NCBI RefSeq assembly: GCF_001269905.1
Contig: NZ_LHVK01000003.1
Location: forward strand, 124,001 to 188,000
Direction: 5' to 3'
DNA: 64,000 nt
Origin: Pseudomonas corrugata
GTDB taxonomy: Bacteria > Pseudomonadota > Gammaproteobacteria > Pseudomonadales > Pseudomonadaceae
Both the position numbers and the translations under genes were made by a program. Under the pieces are notes generated by a model, which was not told where the DNA came from, made no database searches, and saw only the letters and a program-made list of their open reading frames with translations. Shown one piece after another: positions 16,401 to 25,603 of the stretch (the first letter of the stretch is position 1; every line of letters starts with the position of its first letter).

Positions 16401-19395
16401 CTTCGTGGGCGCGTTGCGCCTGCTGGAAAAATTCGTCGCTGACCGTCAGGCTGCTTTCTTCAACGGCGCCATAAAGATCGAGCAAGGCTTCGCAGAGTTC
16501 GTCCACCGGCTGCAGGTCGGCCAAGTGCGCCCCTTCGCCGAGCGTCGTCAGCTCATCCAGTAACGCACTCAATTCCTGCCCCTCGCCGGGATGCTGTTGC
16601 CAGCGTTGCAGCAGGTTTTCGGCGTCCAGCAGGATGTCCATGCCCTGGGACAGGAAATCGTTGATCAGTTGCGGGTCACGCTTGTTCCGCGCGCCATTGT
16701 CCGAGGTACCGCTGACCGCCTGCAGGCGCTCGGCCAACAAGGCCTGGGCCCGCAGGATCAAGTCCGCAGCCCCGGAAATCGGCGCCAGCGGATCGCTGTG
16801 CAACTGGCGCAGGCCCAGGCGCAGCAGGCCTTCGGCTTCCAGCAGGCACTCGACTTCATCCAGGTCGAGGGGAATCAGGTGCACCCTGTATTCCCGGGCA
16901 AGCTGATCCATCGCCCCGGCCAGTTCGGCAATCGGCAGCACCCCGGCCATCGATGCGCTGCCCTTGAGGGTGTGCAGGGCACGCTGCAATTCGTCACTGG
17001 CCTGCAAGGGCAAGTGCTCGGCAGCCTGATCGAGAAAACGATTGATGCCGGCGAGATGCCCCTGGGCTTCACTATCGAAGATTTTCAACAGCAGCGGGTC
17101 GAGGGCGGCCACGTCCAGTTGGTCTTCGTCAAGCTCATCATTGCCCCTGGCAAGGCCGTGCGCGCGTGCGGCCAAACGGTCGACATCGTCACGCTGGCGC
17201 TGAAGATGGGCGGCAAAATCGGCGACCAGGGCGGGCAACAGCCGCACCGTGTCGTCCACCAGTTGCAGGACCGTAGCTCCCGGCTCGACGCTGCGCTCCA
17301 GCACCCGGTTGAGCAGGTTCTCCACCGCCCAGGCCAGTTCACTCAGCACCAGTGCCCGGACCATGCGGCCGCTGCCCTTGAGCGTATGGAAGGCCCGGCG
17401 CACTTCCCCCAGGGCGACCTGATCAGTGGGGTGAGCGGCCCAGCGCGGCAGGTATTCGTGCAGCGCCTCCAGCACCTCGCCGGTCTCCTCGAGAAAGACC
17501 TCACGCAACTCTTCGTCGACCGGATGCTCATCCGCCGGGGGCGGCAGCAGACTGCCGGGCGTGTTCCTGGCCGGCGGATTGACCGCCGAGACCGGGTTGG
17601 CCAGCATGTCGGCGAGGGATTGCACGGTCTCTGGATCATCCAGCTCTTGCAGGTCCTGCATGACCTGGGCCTCGTTGGGACTCAGCACATCATCGAGCAA
17701 CGGTACCCGGGCCTCGTCCGGAAAATAGCCGAGCGCAGCCAGGCTCCCCTCGACCACCTCCAACAGCGCCTCACCAGGTGCCTCCGGATCTTCGCTCAAG
17801 CGCTCCAGATAGTACTCAAGGCCGGTGATCACGTCGGCCAGATGGTCAAGCTCTTCCCAACCCGGTCGGGCCTGGTCCGGCAGCAAGTGGTCGCGGATGA
17901 ATCCGTTACAAGCCTCCACCAGACCGGCAGCGCGGCTCAGGGGGATCATCGCCAACGCTCCGCGGACCTGGGTCAGCAGGGTCGGCAGGGTTTGTAATTG
18001 CTCGCTGTTCCAGTCGGCGTCGATGTAGTCGACGATCATGTCCTTGGCCTGTTGCAGGCAGGTGTGGGCTTCCTTGATGACAATCTGGTGGATCTGGGTC
18101 AGGTCGGTGGTGGGCAGTTGACTGTCTTCACGACTTTCAGGCTCGACGGTGCCGACCATGCCGGCCAGGTTGGCCTCGACATAGAGCAAGGCACCGGCGA
18201 CGTCCATGAGGGTCGCGTCATCGGGCTCACGCTGCCCCTGGGAGAGGCTCAGTACCACCGCCAATTGATCGATGATGACCTTGCGCGGCTGGCCGAAACC
18301 GAGCACCGCCAGGGTATCGGCGATCTGCCGCAGGGGCGCCAGCAAACTGTCCAGCTCCGAGGCGTGCTGGCGATCGCTGCGCACGAACAGGTCCAACCGC
18401 TCCTTGACCCGCACCAGCTCCTCGCAGAGCGCGGTGAGCACCGAGCGCATGGCATCACGGTCGGGCCCGGCCAGGCGCGCACGTTCTTCGTCGAGCATGG
18501 CGCTGTCAGGCAGCGCGTCGTCCAGTGAGTAGCGTTCTTTCATGATCTGCATTTGCCCGCTGGGATGTTCGGCCTTGGCAATATAGAACAACAAGCTCTT
18601 GAGCAGGTGTGGCGGTGCCGGTTGATTGATGCCAGGCATGCCGTGCTCCAGCAGGCGCTTGAGTTCCTTGTCGGCTTCCTTTAACAGGCTGCGCAACGCC
18701 GGGCTGTTGGCAATGCGCCCGTCACGCATGCCTTCGACCAGCGCCGAAGCCACCTGCCACAGGGCATTGAGCGGCGCCCCGGCGCAGAGCCCTTCCAGAC
18801 GATGAAAGACCTTGGCCAGGTAACCAAGATGGGTAGCGTCATCCTGCTCGCGCAACAGTCCCACCAGAGCCACTTGCAAGGTCTGGCGCAACTTGCGCAA
18901 GGTGCCGGGCAGGTCCGCCGGTTCGAGCCGCTTCAGTGCCGCATCGCCGAGGGGAGCGATGTCGGGCAGCTCCGGGCTGAACAGGCTGGTCTCCGACAGC
19001 AGGCCCTCGCCCCGGGCACTGCGCAGGTCGTTGATCAGCGGCAAGACCACCAGCGGCAGGTCGCGGCGGGCACCCTGGATGCGGTCCAGGTAGATTGGCA
19101 TCTGTCCCAGGGCCTGGCTCAACAGGCTGATGGCTTCTTCGCGATGAGCAATGTGGTTGTCCTGCAAGGCGCTGCACAGCTGCTCCATCTCTTCGGCCAG
19201 CAACGCCGCGCCATAGAACTCAACCATCTGCAGGCTGCCATGCACCTGGTGAATGCAGGCCAGGCATTGCTCAAGGGCGTCCACCGCCTGCGGGTCATCC
19301 ACCAACCGGTTGAGGGCCAGATGGGCCTGCTTCAGCGTTTCGGCAATCTCGCCCTTGACCCATTCCAGGGCCACATAGTCGTGCCGATCACCCAT
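13462..19395 (-). CDS. chpA: Hybrid CheA-type histidine kinase ChpA with multiple HPt domains
   Basis: The product is 1977 residues. Visible domains in order: an N-terminal HPt-like region with HQVHGSL (near 49-55); four canonical HPt domains with HTLKGS/G motifs near residues 670, 808, 1113 and 1253; a P/A-rich linker; the CheA dimerisation domain (LVNLAGETSIFRGRIEQQV, near 1385); the HATPase with LRNAVDHGLEPADVR (near 1565) and GRGVGMDVV (near 1660); a CheW domain; and a C-terminal receiver with VVDDSVTVRK, LLDIEMPRMDG and LGKPYQES (near 1855-1975). It is the kinase that controls type IV pilus motility and cAMP signalling through PilG and PilH. It is shorter than the P. aeruginosa protein of about 2470 residues. 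Confidence 0.93.
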   Translation of the reverse strand: MGDRHDYVALEWVKGEIAETLKQAHLALNRLVDDPQAVDALEQCLACIHQVHGSLQMVEFYGAALLAEEMEQLCSALQDNHIAHREEAISLLSQALGQMPIYLDRIQGARRDLPLVVLPLINDLRSARGEGLLSETSLFSPELPDIAPLGDAALKRLEPADLPGTLRKLRQTLQVALVGLLREQDDATHLGYLAKVFHRLEGLCAGAPLNALWQVASALVEGMRDGRIANSPALRSLLKEADKELKRLLEHGMPGINQPAPPHLLKSLLFYIAKAEHPSGQMQIMKERYSLDDALPDSAMLDEERARLAGPDRDAMRSVLTALCEELVRVKERLDLFVRSDRQHASELDSLLAPLRQIADTLAVLGFGQPRKVIIDQLAVVLSLSQGQREPDDATLMDVAGALLYVEANLAGMVGTVEPESREDSQLPTTDLTQIHQIVIKEAHTCLQQAKDMIVDYIDADWNSEQLQTLPTLLTQVRGALAMIPLSRAAGLVEACNGFIRDHLLPDQARPGWEELDHLADVITGLEYYLERLSEDPEAPGEALLEVVEGSLAALGYFPDEARVPLLDDVLSPNEAQVMQDLQELDDPETVQSLADMLANPVSAVNPPARNTPGSLLPPPADEHPVDEELREVFLEETGEVLEALHEYLPRWAAHPTDQVALGEVRRAFHTLKGSGRMVRALVLSELAWAVENLLNRVLERSVEPGATVLQLVDDTVRLLPALVADFAAHLQRQRDDVDRLAARAHGLARGNDELDEDQLDVAALDPLLLKIFDSEAQGHLAGINRFLDQAAEHLPLQASDELQRALHTLKGSASMAGVLPIAELAGAMDQLAREYRVHLIPLDLDEVECLLEAEGLLRLGLRQLHSDPLAPISGAADLILRAQALLAERLQAVSGTSDNGARNKRDPQLINDFLSQGMDILLDAENLLQRWQQHPGEGQELSALLDELTTLGEGAHLADLQPVDELCEALLDLYGAVEESSLTVSDEFFQQAQRAHEALIDMLDELAAGQHVHPRPERVHALHALLEAGLDPSATGLIRSDGSRTLSIRELGRATAELERDVPADTSMDDDITSIFLEEAQDILENAAQALQRWLADPDNGASLSSLQRDLHTLKGGARMADIRPISDLAQELENLYEGLVDRRYNYSDELAQLLNSSHERLDLLLGQLQQGQTLGDPVSLIDAIRRFRQDKPNAVEGAGSIPGDTASHDPELLEIFLEEGFDILDSSGAALLRWQAEPSNRQAVETLLRDLHTLKGGARMVEIGPIGDLAHELENLYEGLSAGLLQPTPALFVLLQSSHDRLAHMLDAVQAGLACPPADRLITQIQAVNHPQHSEAPAPEPSVAPAVPLAVVATPVAAKPEPGASSDGTDMVKVSAELLDDLVNLAGETSIFRGRIEQQVNDAHVALSEMETTIERMRDQLRRLDTETQGRILSRQQVEAERLGYEEFDPLEMDRHSQLQQLSRALFESASDLLDLKETLDRSNHDAENLLQQQRRINTRLQEGLMRTRMVPFERMVPRLQRIVRQVAQELGKDVEFVVDNAEGEMDRNVLERMAAPLEHMLRNAVDHGLEPADVRIAAGKPARGRISLDLSREGGDIVFDIRDDGAGVPLDAVRRKAIKRGLLAPDTDISDRDVLQFILQPGFSTAEKITQISGRGVGMDVVHEEVRQLGGSMVIDSTPGQGVHFRIRLPFTVSVNRALMVQCHEDLYAIPLNTIESIVRVLPAELEAYYQLDPPTYTYAGQRYELCYLGELLKSAPRPKLLGQSQSLPLLLMHCNERHIAVQLDATVGTREIVVKSLGSQFSAVQGLSGATILGDGRVVLILDLLAPIRAMPSQAPRRPVLAEGEGEHQRPLLVLVVDDSVTVRKVTSRLLERHGMHVLTAKDGVDAMAVLAEHTPDLMLLDIEMPRMDGFEVATQVRNDPRLVHLPIIMITSRTGQKHRDRAMAIGVNDYLGKPYQESVLLESIAHWSKPHA

Positions 19396-19445
19396 AACCG
19401 CTCCAATCCGGCAAATACACGCTCCTTGTGGCGGGAGGACTCAGC

Positions 19446-19532
19446 TGTGGGAGCAAAGCTTGCTCGCGATAAAGGCAACTCGATCTCCGGCCTGACGCGT
19501 CGCTCTCATCGCGGGCAAGCCTTGCTCCCACA
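19446..19532. repeat. REPIN, class B
   Basis: TGTGGGAGCAAAGCTTGCTC at the left and GGGCAAGCCTTGCTCCCACA at the right, inverted, sit between chpA and pilJ. The centre is about 40 bases. It is the GAGCAAGGCTTGC variant of the family, also seen at 21682, 25415 and 34282. Confidence 0.85.
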
Positions 19533-19566
19533 TGATTCCCCTCGCCCCGTATACCGCCTCCAACAA

Positions 19567-21621
19567 TCAAGACTTGTCCTCATCCTTAGCCGCCGGCAAC
19601 GTGAACCCGGATACCGACCGACGCAGTTGGCTGGCCATTTTCGCCAGGTTGCCAATGCTCTCTGCTGTAGCGGTGGAGCCGGACGATGTCTGTGTGGTGA
19701 TCTGCTGGATCACGTTCATCGTCAGGGAAATCTGCCCCGCCGAGGTGGTCTGCCGCTGCGCCGCGTTGGAAATACTCTGGATCAGCGCGGCCAGGGTCTT
19801 CGACACGCCCTCGATCTCCTCCAGGGCCACGCCGGCATCCTGGGCCAACCGAGCGCCGCGAACCACTTCGCTGGTGGTCTGCTCCATTGAGATTACCGCT
19901 TCGTTGGTGTCGGCCTGGATCGCCCGCACCAGCGTTTCGATCTGTCGGGTCGCCGCCGAAGAGCGCTCCGCCAGCCGCTGCACTTCATCGGCCACCACCG
20001 CGAACCCGCGTCCCGCATCACCGGCCATGGACGCCTGGATCGCGGCGTTGAGGGCCAATATATTGGTCTGATCGGCAATGTCGTCGATCAGGCTGACGAT
20101 GTCGCCGATTTCCTGGGACGACTCGCCCAGGCGCTTGATGCGCTTGGCGGTGTCCTGGATCTGCTCCCGGATGTTGTCCATGCCATGAATGGTGTTGTGC
20201 ACCACCTCGTTGCCCTTGTTGGCGATTTCCACGGAACGCTCGGCCACCGCTGACGACTCGGCGGCGTTGGCCGATACCTGATCGATGGACTGAGCCATTT
20301 CATTGATTGAAGTCGAAGCTTCGCTGATCTGCTGGGCCTGATGCTCGGAAGCCTGGGCCAGATGCATGGCGGTGGCCTGGGTTTCCTGCACCGCGGCGGC
20401 GACCTGGCCGGCGGTGAGATTGATGGTGGCGACCAGGTCGCGCAATTGATCCACCGAATAATTGATCGAATCGGCGATGGTGCCGGTGAAGTCCTCGGTG
20501 ACCGAAGCGGTGACGGTCAGGTCTCCATCGGCCAGATCGGCGATTTCGTCCAGCAGGCGCATGATCGCGTTCTGGTTACGCTCGTTCTTCTCTGCGGTCT
20601 CGTACAACTGGCGGTTGGTTTCACGCACCATCACCAGGCCGATCAGGATGATCGACATCAATGCCAGCAGCCCCAGGACGTAACCACCAATGGCGTGAAC
20701 GGAGCGGCCACCGGCCAGGTTCTCCAGTGCCGTGGTCAGGTGCGAGGCTTCGTCCAACAGGGTCTGTGACAGATTGAAGATGTTGCCCGCCGACTCGCGG
20801 ACCTTGAACAGCTCCGGCGAGGTTTCGAGGATTTCGTCCACCGAGCCCGAGACGAACTCGAACAGTTCGCTGATTTCGCTCAGGCGTGTCCGGGCATCGC
20901 GATCCTGGACCTGGGAGATCTTCAAGGCCGGGTCGCCTTGCAACATCCCGTTGAGCACCTGGCCGAAACGTGCGGCATCGCGGCCAAAGGTATCGGCGGC
21001 CTGGCTGGCGTTTTCATCTCCCGCCAACACGGTATTCACCGCCCCCAATATACGCTCGGCCAACAAGGATTGGCGCTGGGCCATGGCCACCTGGGCGGCA
21101 GGCGCACCCCGTTGCAGCAGGATCTCGACGACTTTTTCGTATTCGACCTGCAACTGCGGCACGGTCTCGGCCAGGGTCGCCGCCACCTGATGCAGCGACA
21201 GCACGGTCTGCTCGCTGGACAGGATGGCATCAGTGTTCTTGAGCAGTCGTTCCCAGTCCAGTTGCACGGCGCGCATCTGCGGCCGCAGAGTCGAGGGCGC
21301 CGGAGGCAGGCCGGTCACTGGGTCACCTTGCTTGAGGTATCCCCAGCGCTGGGCAAAATCGTTGCGTGCATCGCTCAGCAACTTGAACGCCGCAGCCTTG
21401 CCGGCGGCGGCCTCGGTGGCATTCTTGGCAATGCGCTGGGACAGCACCCGCAACTCACCGGCATGACCGATGTACTGTTTATCGTAGGTAGACTGGGTGT
21501 TGAGGTACGCGAAATTGGCGAACAGCAGCATGATGAAAACAATCAGCGCAACGAACAGCACGATGATCTGCGAACGACTGCGCGACGCTTCCAGTGGCTT
21601 GCCTGTGTTTGCTTTGATCAT
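19567..21621 (-). CDS. pilJ: Type IV pilus methyl-accepting chemotaxis protein PilJ
   Basis: From [17 protein letters not shown] the product is 684 residues, close to P. aeruginosa PilJ (682). A first membrane helix ([20 protein letters not shown]) precedes the pilin-sensing periplasmic region with [20 protein letters not shown], a second helix ([13 protein letters not shown]) follows near residue 320, then a HAMP-like segment and the signalling domain with the conserved hairpin tip [18 protein letters not shown]. It passes the surface/pilus signal to ChpA through PilI and ChpC. The frame extends 12 codons further upstream without family support. Confidence 0.95.
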   Translation of the reverse strand: MIKANTGKPLEASRSRSQIIVLFVALIVFIMLLFANFAYLNTQSTYDKQYIGHAGELRVLSQRIAKNATEAAAGKAAAFKLLSDARNDFAQRWGYLKQGDPVTGLPPAPSTLRPQMRAVQLDWERLLKNTDAILSSEQTVLSLHQVAATLAETVPQLQVEYEKVVEILLQRGAPAAQVAMAQRQSLLAERILGAVNTVLAGDENASQAADTFGRDAARFGQVLNGMLQGDPALKISQVQDRDARTRLSEISELFEFVSGSVDEILETSPELFKVRESAGNIFNLSQTLLDEASHLTTALENLAGGRSVHAIGGYVLGLLALMSIILIGLVMVRETNRQLYETAEKNERNQNAIMRLLDEIADLADGDLTVTASVTEDFTGTIADSINYSVDQLRDLVATINLTAGQVAAAVQETQATAMHLAQASEHQAQQISEASTSINEMAQSIDQVSANAAESSAVAERSVEIANKGNEVVHNTIHGMDNIREQIQDTAKRIKRLGESSQEIGDIVSLIDDIADQTNILALNAAIQASMAGDAGRGFAVVADEVQRLAERSSAATRQIETLVRAIQADTNEAVISMEQTTSEVVRGARLAQDAGVALEEIEGVSKTLAALIQSISNAAQRQTTSAGQISLTMNVIQQITTQTSSGSTATAESIGNLAKMASQLRRSVSGFTLPAAKDEDKS

Positions 21622-21681
21622 CGATTTTCGCCTGTACTGCCCAATCCAACTCGCCATTGGTGACTGATCTCAGGGCGGCGC

Positions 21682-21783
21682 TGTGGGAGCAAGGCTTGCC
21701 CGCGATGAAAACAACACGGTTTGCTGCCGACCCAGGCGTCTGCATCGCGAGCAAGCTTTGTTCCCACAGGCTCGCTCCCACAG
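21682..21783. repeat. REPIN, class B, with an extra partial arm
   Basis: TGTGGGAGCAAGGCTTGCCC at 21682 pairs with the inverse GCGAGCAAGCTTTGTTCCCACA ending at 21768 (one arm change). A further half-arm GCTCGCTCCCACAGG (21770-21783) follows directly and looks like a piece of a class A copy. It lies between pilJ and pilI. Confidence 0.8.
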
Positions 21784-21801
21784 GAGGCTGCGCGGTGTCT
21801 G

Positions 21802-22341
21802 TTAAATAGCCACATCCATGAACCCCTCCGACTGCGTCAACGCAAAAGGGCTGAATACCTGCCACTGCCGCTCGCCACGAAACCGGCCCTTGACGAAGGC
21901 GGCTTCCGGATAGTCGCGGTCGCCCGCTTGCATCGGCTCCAGGTTGTCCTGGGTGAAATGCTGCAGCCCGAGGACCTCATCGACCAGCAACCCGGCGAAT
22001 ACCTCGCCATGATCCACCACCAGCACCCGCCGCTGCTTGCGCACCGTCGACAGTTCATGACCGAAAAAACCGCACAGGTCCATCAACGGTAACAGTCGGC
22101 CCCGCAGGTTGGCCACGCCACGCACCCACGGCTTGACCCCGGGCAGATGCGTATGGCGCGGCTCGTGCAGCACTTCGCTGACCTCTTCCATGGGCGCCAC
22201 GTACCAACGCTCGCCCAAGCGAAAACCGATACCGCTCCAGGCATGACGGTGGGTCGGCTGGGACGGCAGGTCCGCCGCCAACGACCGGCAGCGTCGATCG
22301 ATCTGCAGCAACAGCTCGAAAGCAGTCAGGGATGGGCTCAT
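21802..22341 (-). CDS. pilI: CheW-like adaptor PilI
   Basis: A 179-residue CheW-type protein (GIGFRLGERWYVAPMEEVSEVL, then WVRGVANLRGRLLPLMDLCGFFG near the middle). PilI couples the PilJ receptor to ChpA. It starts ten bases downstream of pilH, and its length and order are as in P. aeruginosa. A REPIN separates it from pilJ. Confidence 0.93.
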   Translation of the reverse strand: MSPSLTAFELLLQIDRRCRSLAADLPSQPTHRHAWSGIGFRLGERWYVAPMEEVSEVLHEPRHTHLPGVKPWVRGVANLRGRLLPLMDLCGFFGHELSTVRKQRRVLVVDHGEVFAGLLVDEVLGLQHFTQDNLEPMQAGDRDYPEAAFVKGRFRGERQWQVFSPFALTQSEGFMDVAI

Positions 22342-22351
22342 GGCCGCGCTT

Positions 22352-22717
22352 TCAACCCGCCAGTACGTTGTTCAGGGTCTTGATCAGGGTTTCTTCGTCG
22401 ACCGGCTTGGTCAGGTAGTCCTTGGCGCCCTGGCGCGTGCCCCAGACTTTGTCGGTTTCCTGATCCTTGGTGGTGATGATGATCACCGGGATGTGGCCGG
22501 TTTCCGGATCCTTGGTCAACTGGCGCGTGGCCTGGAAACCGTTGAGACCGGGCATGACGATGTCCATCAGCACCGCGTCGGGTTTCTCCTGGCGGGCCAG
22601 GGCCACGCCGTCGGCGCCGTTCTCGGCCTTGAGGACCTGATGACCGTGTTTTTCCAGCATGCCGGTCAGCTTGTACATTTCAGTCGGCGAATCATCGACG
22701 ATCAGAATTCGTGCCAT
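22352..22717 (-). CDS. pilH: Response regulator PilH
   Basis: A 121-residue single-domain receiver starting MARILIVDDSPTEMYKL. The acidic pair in VDD (residues 8-9), the phosphorylated aspartate in VLMDIVMPG and the lysine in YLTKPVD are all present. PilH is the second receiver for ChpA phosphate and is linked to pilus retraction. The frame continues 16 codons upstream without family support, so the ATG at 22717 is chosen; it lies 47 bases after pilG. Confidence 0.95.
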   Translation of the reverse strand: MARILIVDDSPTEMYKLTGMLEKHGHQVLKAENGADGVALARQEKPDAVLMDIVMPGLNGFQATRQLTKDPETGHIPVIIITTKDQETDKVWGTRQGAKDYLTKPVDEETLIKTLNNVLAG

Positions 22718-22764
22718 GGTGTTCCCCATTCTTGTCGACCCCCAGGCTCTGCGGCCGGATGTCA

Positions 22765-23190
22765 TTAATGTGCCTGGTGCGGCTGGACGGCGGCAAAGCC
22801 CGGAACATGAGCTTGTATCGCGCCCAGCAGTTCTTCCTTGCTGAAAGGCTTGGTCAAAAACTGATCGGAACCGACAATGCGTCCCTTGGCCTTGTCGAAC
22901 AACCCGTCCCGGGACGACAGCAGGATCACTGGCGTAGCCTTGAAGGCGCTATTGTTCTTGATCAGGGCGCAGGTCTGATAGCCATCCAGACGCGGCATCA
23001 TGATGTCGACAAAGATGATGCCTGGATGATGGTCGGTAATCTTGGCCAGGGCATCGAAGCCGTCGACCGCCGTGATCACCTCGCAACCCACATTGCGCAG
23101 CAAGGTTTCGGCGGTACGGCGGATGGTCTTCGAATCATCAATGACCATGACCTTCAAGGCGCTGGGTTGCTGCGTAGGATGCTCTGCCAT
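22765..23190 (-). CDS. pilG: Response regulator PilG
   Basis: From MAEHPTQQPSALKVMVIDDS the product is 141 residues, a stand-alone receiver with VIDDSKTIRRTAETLL, the phospho-acceptor in FVDIMMPRLDGYQTC and the lysine in FLTKPFSKEELL. PilG drives pilus extension and activates adenylate cyclase CyaB in P. aeruginosa. It is the first gene of the pil-chp operon, so its promoter should lie in the gap of about 220 bases before gshB on the opposite strand. Confidence 0.95.
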   Translation of the reverse strand: MAEHPTQQPSALKVMVIDDSKTIRRTAETLLRNVGCEVITAVDGFDALAKITDHHPGIIFVDIMMPRLDGYQTCALIKNNSAFKATPVILLSSRDGLFDKAKGRIVGSDQFLTKPFSKEELLGAIQAHVPGFAAVQPHQAH

Positions 23191-23412
23191 TGCCACTGCG
23201 AACCGGTTTTAAACGCGTAAATGCGACCGACGGCGCAAGCCCTTGATGTTCAAGGCCCGCGCGCCACATGGCAGCCTTTTTAGCACAGTCTCCAGCGCCG
23301 GGCTATCGGCCGGGCGGCACGGTGGTTTTTCCTTGACCGCGAATCCGGCGGACGCCACTCTGACGCCACTTTTTCACGCCATTTGTGCCCATCATATTCG
23401 AGGAACCAAGCC

Positions 23413-24384
23413 ATGAGCGTACGCGTCGGCATTGTCATGGACCCTATCGCCAGCATTTCCTACAAGAAGGATAGCTCGCTGGCCATGCTGCTGGCCGCTC
23501 AAAAGCGCGGCTGGGAGTTGTTCTACATGGAACAGCGCGACCTCTACCAGTCCGAAGGACAGGCCCGGGCGCGCATGAAGCCGTTGAAAGTATTCGCCAA
23601 CCCGGAAAAGTGGTTTGAACTGGGCGACGAGAACGACGCGCTACTGAGCGACCTGGACGTGATCCTGATGCGCAAGGATCCGCCCTTCGACATGGAGTTC
23701 GTGTATTCCACGTACCTGCTGGAACAAGCCGAAACCGCTGGTGTACTGGTGGTCAACAAGCCCCAGAGCCTGCGCGACTGCAACGAGAAGCTGTTCGCCA
23801 CGCTGTTCCCGCAATGCACACCTCCAACCATCGTCAGCCGCCGCCCGGATGTACTGCGCGAGTTCGCCGATCATCACGGCGACGTGATCCTCAAGCCCCT
23901 GGACGGCATGGGCGGTTCTTCGATCTTCCGTCACACCGCCGGCCATCCGAACCTTTCCGTGATCCTGGAAACCCTGACCCTGCACGGCAAGCAGCAGATC
24001 ATGATCCAGGGTTACCTGCCAGCCATCATCGATGGCGACAAGCGCATCCTGATGATCGACGGCGAACCGGTGGACTATTGCCTGGCGCGTATTCCGGCAG
24101 CAGGCGAAACCCGCGGCAACCTGGCCGCCGGCGGCCGTGGCGAAGCCCGTCCGCTGACCGATAAGGACCGCTGGATCGCGGCTCAGGTTGGCCCGACCCT
24201 ACGGGAAAAAGGCCTGCTGTTCGTGGGCCTGGACGTGATCGGCGAGCACCTGACGGAAATCAACGTCACCAGCCCGACCTGCATCCGCGAGATCGACAAT
24301 GCCTTCGGTACCGACATCGGGGGGATGCTGATGGATGCCATAGAGAAGCAGCTGCAATCTACGAGCTTCAAGCGGAAAGTTTAA
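23413..24384 (+). CDS. gshB: Glutathione synthetase
   Basis: A 323-residue ATP-grasp enzyme from MSVRVGIVMDPIASISYKKDSS. Visible blocks are VILMRKDPPFDMEFVYSTYLLE near residue 80, the ATP-binding DVILKPLDGMGGSSIFR, and the C-terminal FVGLDVIGEHLTEINVTSPTC. It joins gamma-glutamylcysteine to glycine in the cytoplasm. An in-frame ATG ten codons upstream (23383) lacks family support. The last codons lie inside a 12-bp inverted repeat that continues past the stop. Confidence 0.95.
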   Translation: MSVRVGIVMDPIASISYKKDSSLAMLLAAQKRGWELFYMEQRDLYQSEGQARARMKPLKVFANPEKWFELGDENDALLSDLDVILMRKDPPFDMEFVYSTYLLEQAETAGVLVVNKPQSLRDCNEKLFATLFPQCTPPTIVSRRPDVLREFADHHGDVILKPLDGMGGSSIFRHTAGHPNLSVILETLTLHGKQQIMIQGYLPAIIDGDKRILMIDGEPVDYCLARIPAAGETRGNLAAGGRGEARPLTDKDRWIAAQVGPTLREKGLLFVGLDVIGEHLTEINVTSPTCIREIDNAFGTDIGGMLMDAIEKQLQSTSFKRKV

Positions 24385-24423
24385 TGCGTACAGCTTGTCG
24401 CCTGCCGCTTGAAGCTTGCAGCT
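24364..24423. repeat. Inverted repeat across the gshB stop, GCTTGAAGCTTGCAGCT family
   Basis: AGCTTCAAGCGG (24364-24375, coding for the SFKR near the end of GshB) and CCGCTTGAAGCT (24405-24416) are perfect inverse copies. The second continues TTGCAGCT. A related sequence, read on the other strand, lies at 40798-40830 over the 3' end of the DUF423 gene. Confidence 0.6.
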
Positions 24424-24484
24424 AAAAACCAACATTGCGCTATCATGCCGGGCCCTGAAAAAAGCGATGTTGGTTTTTGCCGCC

Positions 24485-25381
24485 ATGACATTACCGTCCG
24501 ATCTGCCCCGAGAGCTCGCCCACCGTGGCGTGCGCCCGGCTGATCGCCTCGGCTTTACCCTGTTCCTGGCGGCGCTGATCCACCTGGCCCTGCTACTGGG
24601 CGTCGGGTTTGCCACGGTCGAGCCCAAGCAGATCAGCCAGACCCTGGAAATCACCCTGGCCACCTTCAAGAGCGAAACCAAGCCGAAGCAGGCGGATTTC
24701 CTCGCCCAGGAAAACCAGCAGGGTAGCGGCACCCTGGAAAAAAAGGCGGTTCCCAAGACCACCGAGATCGCGCCATTCCAGGACAATCAGGTACAGAAAG
24801 CCAGCCCTCCCCCGGCGGCCAAGCCCGAAGTGCAGGAAACGGCGCCCAAGGCGGCCGTGACCACCGTGGCACCGAAACCGAAAAAGGCGCCAGTCAAGGA
24901 GGAGGTCAAGCCAGACCCCAAACCCAAAGCCCCGGCGCCGACCTTCGACAGCTCCCAGTTGTCCAGTGACATCGCCAGCCTGGAAGCCGAACTGGCCCAG
25001 GAACAGCAGCTCTATGCCAAGCGTCCGCGTATCCACCGCCTGAGTGCCGCCTCGACCATGCGCGACAAGGGTGCCTGGTACAAGGACGAGTGGCGCAAGA
25101 AAGTCGAGCGCATCGGCAACCTCAATTACCCCGACGAAGCACGACGCAAGCAGATCTACGGCAACCTGCGGCTGATGGTCTCTATAAACCGCGACGGCTC
25201 GCTGTATGAAGTGCTGGTGCTGGAGTCCTCCGGCCAGCCGTTGCTGGACCAGGCAGCCCAACGCATCGTGCGCCTGGCGGCGCCGTTTGCGCCGTTTACC
25301 GGGGATTTGTCGGACATTGACCGGCTGGAGATCATCCGCACCTGGAAATTCTCCCGGGGTGATCGGCTTTCCAGTAACTGA
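24485..25381 (+). CDS. tonB3: Energy transducer TonB (TonB3-like)
   Basis: From MTLPSDLPRELAHRGVRPADR the product is about 298 residues: one membrane anchor (LGFTLFLAALIHLALLLGVGFA), a long Pro/Lys/Ala-rich periplasmic linker (AKPEVQE..., PKPKKAPVKEEVKPDPKPK), a charged helix, and a C-terminal TonB domain with YPDEARRKQIYGNLRLMVSI. In P. aeruginosa the gene between gshB and algH is tonB3, which is needed for normal twitching motility, so the position beside pilG is meaningful. A start at 24467 is also possible. Confidence 0.85.
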   Translation: MTLPSDLPRELAHRGVRPADRLGFTLFLAALIHLALLLGVGFATVEPKQISQTLEITLATFKSETKPKQADFLAQENQQGSGTLEKKAVPKTTEIAPFQDNQVQKASPPPAAKPEVQETAPKAAVTTVAPKPKKAPVKEEVKPDPKPKAPAPTFDSSQLSSDIASLEAELAQEQQLYAKRPRIHRLSAASTMRDKGAWYKDEWRKKVERIGNLNYPDEARRKQIYGNLRLMVSINRDGSLYEVLVLESSGQPLLDQAAQRIVRLAAPFAPFTGDLSDIDRLEIIRTWKFSRGDRLSSN

Positions 25382-25414
25382 CCCACTGCCCAAGCCCCTT
25401 GCGGGAGCGGGTTG

Positions 25415-25501
25415 TGTGGGAGCAAGGCTTGCCCGCGATGAAAACTCCGCGGTCTTTTGAGGACCGCAGCGCCTGGATCGCGAGCAAGCTTTGCTCCCAC
25501 A
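25415..25501. repeat. REPIN, class B, with internal hairpin
   Basis: TGTGGGAGCAAGGCTTGCCC and its inverse GAGCAAGCTTTGCTCCCACA form the ends. The centre holds a further stem, CCGCGGTC / GGACCGCAG. It lies between tonB3 and algH. Confidence 0.85.
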
Positions 25502-25603
25502 AAGCCCGCGCCCATGATTTGACCGGTGTCGCCGACCAGATCGAGGTATTTCCTGCACATCCCCAGCTTGTCAGTTCGCCCCTGCGCCGCCACACTATCG
25601 CCT

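Noticed and set aside
14050..17997. Several long plus-strand frames opposite chpA
   Set aside because: They are shadows of the HPt- and CheA-coding strand; Gln/Arg/His-rich translations with no domains.
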